From Straminergon stramineum (Eukaryota > Streptophyta > Bryopsida > Hypnales > Calliergonaceae): DNA of 64,000 nucleotides. The DNA lies in the NCBI GenBank assembly GCA_963920665.1, contig OY987263.1, forward strand, positions 43,869,218-43,933,217, written 5' to 3'. Positions 58,870-64,000 of this stretch are shown here, in pieces (position 1 is the stretch's first letter; each line of letters begins with the position of its first letter). The position numbers were made by a program, and so were the translations under genes. The notes under the pieces were generated by a model. That model saw only the letters and a list, made by a program, of their open reading frames with translations, did not search any database and was not told the origin of the DNA.

Positions 58870-61600
58870 CACCTGGAAATGATCCATTAGAGTCTTACAT
58901 CAACTCATGACAGACTTTCTCTAATAAATAAGATTAGGATTACATTAGGTTGGTTAGTGACCAAAATCAATGGCTTGGGTGATGGTGATGGAGTTATTAG
59001 TGCCTATTTTAGGAACTTCTAGCTTTTTAGTGTAAATTTATCAAAGCAAGTGATTTTTTTTCATTTCGCATGTTCTGGCCATGTTAGGAAATATCCTGAT
59101 TGCTTTAGGTAATAGGATGGCCATCATGCATAAACTTTTTGTTGGTTTGGGGATAGTCTATAGACTCTTTTGGGCCAATTGGTAATCACACTTCAAAAAT
59201 TCATAAGAAATTCATACTTTGTCAGAAAAATAAATTTTCAATTGCTCTTTTTTTTCTCACGGTTGTCTTTGTATGGAAAAAACTCTAAGTTTTTTTGCTA
59301 ATTGTAACAGGGCAAAACACTCATTCTATTTGTCATAGGGAGGTTTACCTTATAGCAATAATAGTTGAAATACATACATGAAAGTTAGTTGAATGTAATG
59401 AATGCAAGATATTTAAGTTCAAAGTCCAAATCTTGCTTCAAGGATCGGATCCCTTCATCTCCCATGCATTGCATTTCTCTTTTACTATTGAAAATTACTA
59501 AAATTTTTCAATTAATGTTTTTCACTTCATCATGTAGTACTTATTGGAAATGATTCCATCTACTATAAAAAGGACACCCAAGATTCATTTTCAAACATGT
59601 TACAAATCTTTAAGTGCTCAAATATAAGATAATGAAATTGTTTATAAAGAATCATAATAAATAATGGTAACTCTTCCTAATTATTGATAGTATTGATTCA
59701 TGTAGAACATCCTTTCTTCCTATTGGTATTTCTTTGAATCTTTTTTAATGAATAATTATTGAATGAAGGACACTTGTCGAAACATTCACCATACATTCTG
59801 GTTATTTAAGCATGTACATAGTGGTTACCAATTTAAGATAATATAGACATTTATTGGAAAATTGAATCAAATTTTCCAATATTAATAGTATTCTATTAAT
59901 AAATGTCTTTACATTGATATAGTTTAATATATTTTGAGTGTTATTGGTTGAAATTGATTCTCCAATTATATTTCTTGATTATTTCCATGATTTTTTCAGA
60001 TCTTAAATTTTCATTTTTGGAAAATGGATTAGAGCATCTGCAATGCTTCCGGGAATATGCCCAATATCGGCACTATTACGAGTGCTCTGTCATTTCTAAT
60101 TATAAACCGGTTCCAATGCAACCATTATGGGGCCCTTCACTTCTACGGCATTGGTATGCAACCACTCGGGATTGGCAAATTTGCAAAATGTGAAGGGCCT
60201 TTGAGTTGGCTCAATGTATGAATAATCATTGTTGTCATACCTTTTCAAGCATTGGTATGTGTGTCAATCAATGCAACCTCCCTTTGCTCACATGAAAAGT
60301 CTTTTTTAAATGTTGAATTTTATAATGCAAAAAGTCCATTTGATGTTTGGATTGCTGGCTTTGCATTGGATTAATTTGTTCTAAAAAATCCCTGGCATTA
60401 TGCAAGCCTCATGGAATGCCCTATGATCTGGCAATACATTGCAAATGCTTTTAGGTCATCTTACATTAGTTTTTTTGTTCCCCCTATCCTTAACGAATGT
60501 CAGTGCAAGCTTTCTTTAATAAGATTGGAGGGTGCTTTGCAAATGCAAATTAAAAATTTGGTGATACATAGAGGTAGTATTTTCACACAAAATTTTTTTG
60601 TCATGTATTTTTAGAAGACCAAATTTGGAAAGTCATTATGATATCGTACAATACAAATCATATGCTCTAATATACATTCAATTGAGATATAATAATCGAA
60701 TGCTTGGAGGTTCTAAAAAGGTGAAGATTGGCAATTTTTAAAATTTTTGCAAGCAATGGGAGATGCATCCTCTTTTGAAGAGACTTCATGGAAGTTTAGT
60801 AGGTTGATTTAAAAGAGAAATAAGCCCACATGAGCCAATGAAAAATAGAGGACCACTAATCTTGAATCCCAAAAATTTCTTTATTCTTCTAGCTTTGTTG
60901 ATTTATGAAGACATTTTCTAATTCTATATGTGGAGGTCAATGTCATCAAAAAATATTTTCAAATATTTTCAAAAAAATGTTGTACGGAAAAATGTCTTGC
61001 TCTATTTTTAATCATTTCCTAAATCATAATTGCCAACTTTCATTAATTATTTAACAAGGAGTGACAACCCTAACCATTAGGTATGGTGGAAATATATTGA
61101 ATTTTGAGTAGGTTCTTTGCATTGTTTCCCATGCAAGCTCTACTTTCTAATAAAAAATTTGCCTTTACATCTCTACATCACAAAGTTCTAAACCTATGGA
61201 TTGTCAATGAGTATCATGTGGTTATTATTATTTCATGGATGTACACATTATTTTACAACTTATTGCATCCTTCAGATGCACACAATTACTACAAAGAATT
61301 GGCAATACTTTGTAATCAATATTAACTATGTGACTTCTATACATTAATCACAAGTGCACAAAAGACACAAACTATGCATGAAAATTTATTATATTTGTTA
61401 TGCATTTTATGTGCATTGAAGTACACAAAAACTCCATGACAATAATGTCATTGCTATTTGTACTACAATAACACTTATTAAATGGTCTCAATGTTCCCAA
61501 AAGTATTGTCAATGTTAAATTGTTGATCACCATTCTAATCAGCAATAACTTTTTCTTAACAAAATTTCTTGCATTTTGTTTGTCAACACTTGATAAATAT
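58870..61600. other. gene-free AT-rich interval
   Basis: No exon is recognised. 'agagcatctgcaatgc' at about 60,030 looks like one tip of a MITE but no matching end was found. 59,850-59,905 holds a small palindrome (gacatttattgg../..aataaatgtc). The ORF at 59,948-60,193 overlaps the tip-like sequence and has no family match. Confidence 0.4.
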
Positions 61601-61608
61601 ACATTCTA

Positions 61609-61690
61609 CTACCTTTGTTTGGAAATATTGTATCCATTCTCAATGTAATCACCCTAAAAAAATGGATACACTATTTCCATACAGAGTGAG
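61609..61690. mobile_element. Stowaway-like MITE, 82 bp
   Basis: Ends ctacctttgtttggaaatat and (reverse complement) ctcactctgtatggaaatag form inverted repeats of about 30 bp, flanked by TA on both sides. A CT-ending tip with a TA duplication is typical of Tc1/mariner-type Stowaway MITEs. Only 82 bp long, without an ORF. Confidence 0.75.
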
Positions 61691-61699
61691 TAATAAATT

Positions 61700-63300
61700 G
61701 TAGTTTACATCTTAATAATCGCACCCTGATGATTGAATTAAATCCATCATTAGGCCACCCAAAAACTTGATGGCATAGTGAAGGAATCACTTCATTGGCA
61801 CTTGATGAGAATGGAAGGTGGAGAGGCCCTTTTTATACTAAAATCCATTGTCCATCATGAATATTCAAAAGATATGAGATAACTTTAGTTGAAGATGAGA
61901 GCTTGACTGCTCAATCATTGTCAAAATGTAGGAACTGTGTTCAAAGTAGAAATTTAGACTTTAGTTTGGCATAGTGGAATAATTTTTTTCAAAAAACTTT
62001 GAACTGAGAAAAGTTGGTACATCAAGCTAGTTTTCATCTACACAAACCCATTTCAGATTTTGAGACTCCAATCAAAAGTTATGGAAAAAATTCAAAGAGA
62101 ATGATTGAAAATGTCAAAGAAAATGTCCCTTCCAACCTGTCTCTGAATTTTGTCCATAATTTTTTATAGGATGCTTGAAATTTCAAATAGGTTTTTGAAG
62201 ATGAAAGCTAGCTTAATTTTCCAATTTTTCTTGGTTCAAAGTTTAAAAAAAAGCTATTCCATTATGCCTAAATGAGGTTTGAATTTTTGCTTTGAACACA
62301 ATTCTTGCTTTTTAATTAATTTAGTATTGAAATTGTGTAAGATAAAAAAATTCAATGTTAGTTCAATAAAAATTCACAGACATGATGTTATGTGATTATT
62401 GTACAAAATTTATGGTTGAAATTAACCTCAAAAGATGCTTTAGAGTGCAAAAAACGATTTTTATTGTGTGAAATGCAAACTATGTCACAATTTCATTCGT
62501 CACATTTTCAACTGCACAATTTTTCACTTGTGTATTCTAACTAAATTCCAATGATATGCAAGCAACTTCTTAACCCTAGAACATTTGAGGAGAGTTTTTT
62601 TGTCCTTTAGATGATTTTAGAAAGGCTTCTAGGGGACGAAGTAGTTTGAACCTAATTTAGATGAAAGATGTTGTATATTCTCTTTTCATGATATTTTTTG
62701 ACTTACCTAATTAAGAAAATGGCAAATCCATGGATCATTGTATAAGGTATTTTGGCAATTTGTGCTCCTACTTTGAATCTAAATTTAAGCCATAAAAGTG
62801 ATCTTTTGAGTTCAAGACTAATATTGAAATGAATCTAATTAAATTTTGTTTCTACTCCAATTGGAAATTTTGAAAAATTCCAAAGTTTGCATATTGAACT
62901 GTAATTTGAATTTTGGACCTAGTACAATCACTACGTAGTGCTGATTTTTTAATTTTAGAATGATACAATAATTTTTTTCACTATGGAGTTTTACACTATA
63001 ACATGCACATGTATAGAAATTTTAAGATTTAAAAAAAATATTTCTATATGATATGAATTTTTTTCACTTTTTATTCAATAATTCACAATGATTTCAAATT
63101 TTGAAAATTTTAAGATTGAAATGAAGCTATGGACCAAAAGTGTCTGATGGATGACTTTCTCTATTTGGTGGAAACAAAGAATACACCTATTGATCGAAAA
63201 TTTGAGTCATTTTTTACTAGAATACCTATCATGGAAAAAACGTTCTTCCATGGTGAATGAACCCCTCAAGGTTGATGAAACATTTTTGGTGTCATTGCAT
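61700..63300. other. gene-free AT-rich interval
   Basis: No recognised gene or bounded element. The last 250 bp before 63,553 become less AT-rich and probably hold the promoter and leader of the PPR gene, including an 'aattagggtttcg' telo-box-like motif near 63,497. Confidence 0.4.
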
Positions 63301-63552
63301 TGCAAAGGGCGAGTCAGTTCAAGTTTCTAGTTGAATGTGCAGAAGACCTCTTAACTTAGTGAAATGCTGGCGGTGCTACTCGGACAGCGTCTCTCGTAGT
63401 GTAGCTGCTGTGCTTCTTTCCATTTCTTCTTTCCGTAGCGAGATGGCTTGCGGCGAGGTTTTGCCCTGCATTTGTGAGACCATGGGATGTCATGAAAATT
63501 AGGGTTTCGAGCTCATATCCCAGCAGCCTCGGCGTTTCTCACATGCATCACA

Positions 63553-64000
63553 ATGTGGAGAACAGGAGGCCAATTGTTGCTGCAAAAACTCCTATCACCT
63601 TCCTCACCGGCTTCAACCCTAAATCGCCGCTTCACCCTTTTAGCGTCGTACTCATCCCCGTTACAATTCAATCCTACTCCACCTTTGGCATCTCTCCACA
63701 GCAAGTCCTTATCGTCGTCTTCCACTGTGGATTCCGCAGGTTGGAGAGCGTTTCGGAAGGAGAAGGAAAGGCGAGCAGTGGAGGCGAAGGTTGTGGAGAA
63801 GATTTGTGGCATTGTGAAGAAGCGAGGAGAGTGGAATGTGGACACGGTGAACGAGCTGGAGAAGCTGAAGATTCGGTTACGGTCCAAGCTGTTGAACAAA
63901 GTGCTGCGAGAATTGGATGATCCTGATGTGGCGCATTCGTTTTTCCTGTGGGCGGGGAAGCGGCCGTCGTTTAATCACAGCCTGCAGACTTATCATGCCA
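63553..64000 (+). CDS. pentatricopeptide repeat (PPR) protein, N-terminal part (runs off the window)
   Basis: The frame starting at ATG 63,553 stays open to the window end (149 codons and one base). It begins MWRTGGQLLLQKLLSPS, Ser/Arg-rich and acid-poor, as expected of an organelle transit peptide up to about residue 65. Then follows a charged helical stretch, then LLNKVLRELDDPDVAHSFFL and WAGKRPSFNHSLQTYHA, which is the classic entry into plant PPR arrays (VL..L.DP..A..FF.WA....F.H....Y). PPR proteins bind organelle transcripts and act in editing, splicing or stability. The repeats themselves lie beyond the window, so P or PLS class cannot be told. Frames in other phases (63,474-63,920 plus, 63,513-63,899 minus) are shadows. 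Confidence 0.88.
   Translation, partial: MWRTGGQLLLQKLLSPSSPASTLNRRFTLLASYSSPLQFNPTPPLASLHSKSLSSSSTVDSAGWRAFRKEKERRAVEAKVVEKICGIVKKRGEWNVDTVNELEKLKIRLRSKLLNKVLRELDDPDVAHSFFLWAGKRPSFNHSLQTYHA

Noticed and set aside
60030..60300. Possible MITE starting 'agagcatctgcaatg'
   Set aside because: Only one tip is visible. No inverted partner or target duplication could be found.
63474..63920. Long plus-strand ORF of 148 codons and the minus-strand ORF 63,513-63,899
   Set aside because: Both overlap the PPR frame that starts at 63,553. Only that frame gives a transit peptide followed by PPR-type sequence and stays open to the window end.
1..64000. CRISPR arrays, operons, Shine-Dalgarno sites, bacterial or organellar origin
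   Set aside because: Genes are spliced and carry organelle presequences. The repeats are eukaryotic transposons, and no regular spacer array is present.
1..64000. tRNA and rRNA genes
   Set aside because: I saw no convincing A/B box pairs with a cloverleaf, nor rRNA-like conserved blocks. A covariance-model scan would be needed to exclude diverged tRNAs.

Overview
This is an AT-rich eukaryotic window from a plant nuclear genome, almost certainly a land plant. The evidence is GT..AG-spliced genes with introns from about 0.1 to over 1 kb, a plant-type PPR gene, a plant-type PA-domain signal peptide peptidase-like protease, a CGFS glutaredoxin of the GRXS15 class, many MITEs and LTR-like repeats, and AAACCCTA telo-box motifs near gene starts. 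The lineage within land plants cannot be fixed from the sequence alone. Most protein-coding exons are too short or too split to show up as long ORFs, so I rebuilt them by joining exons by hand.

Layout. 1-9.5 kb is intergenic and full of repeats: a dispersed AT-rich family with a MITE nested in one copy, a stretch with a repeated CCAATC..TGGCT motif, and a 1,056-bp near-perfect foldback element. 9,594-17,752 (minus) is a complete 14-exon SPPL intramembrane aspartyl protease gene of 555 codons. 18-39 kb has no recognised gene. It holds a small retroposon with a 16-bp target duplication, a GC-richer LTR-like segment near 23-24 kb, and alternating repeat blocks (A, A', B, A'', B') that look like a recombined chain of non-autonomous LTR elements. 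39-41 kb is a single-copy-looking stretch with a possible 72-residue unknown protein. 42-43.5 kb holds inverted repeats, including a CACTA-like MITE.

43,938-46,163 (minus) is a two-exon proteasome alpha-1 (PSMA1/PAF) gene. 46.57-47.56 kb is a decaying partial copy of the glutaredoxin gene whose intact six-exon parent lies at 56,099-58,306 (minus). Between them are a second foldback-family element (47.9-49.1 kb), a second retroposon copy, a PIF/Harbinger-like MITE, and a small zinc-ribbon protein gene at 52,215-52,421 (plus). 59-63.3 kb is gene-poor with a Stowaway-like MITE. A PPR gene starts at 63,553 (plus) and runs off the window.

The genes do not form a pathway. They are ordinary housekeeping functions: membrane proteolysis, the 20S proteasome core, mitochondrial Fe-S metabolism, organelle RNA processing and an unknown zinc ribbon. 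The most unusual content is in the mobile elements and in the glutaredoxin duplication.
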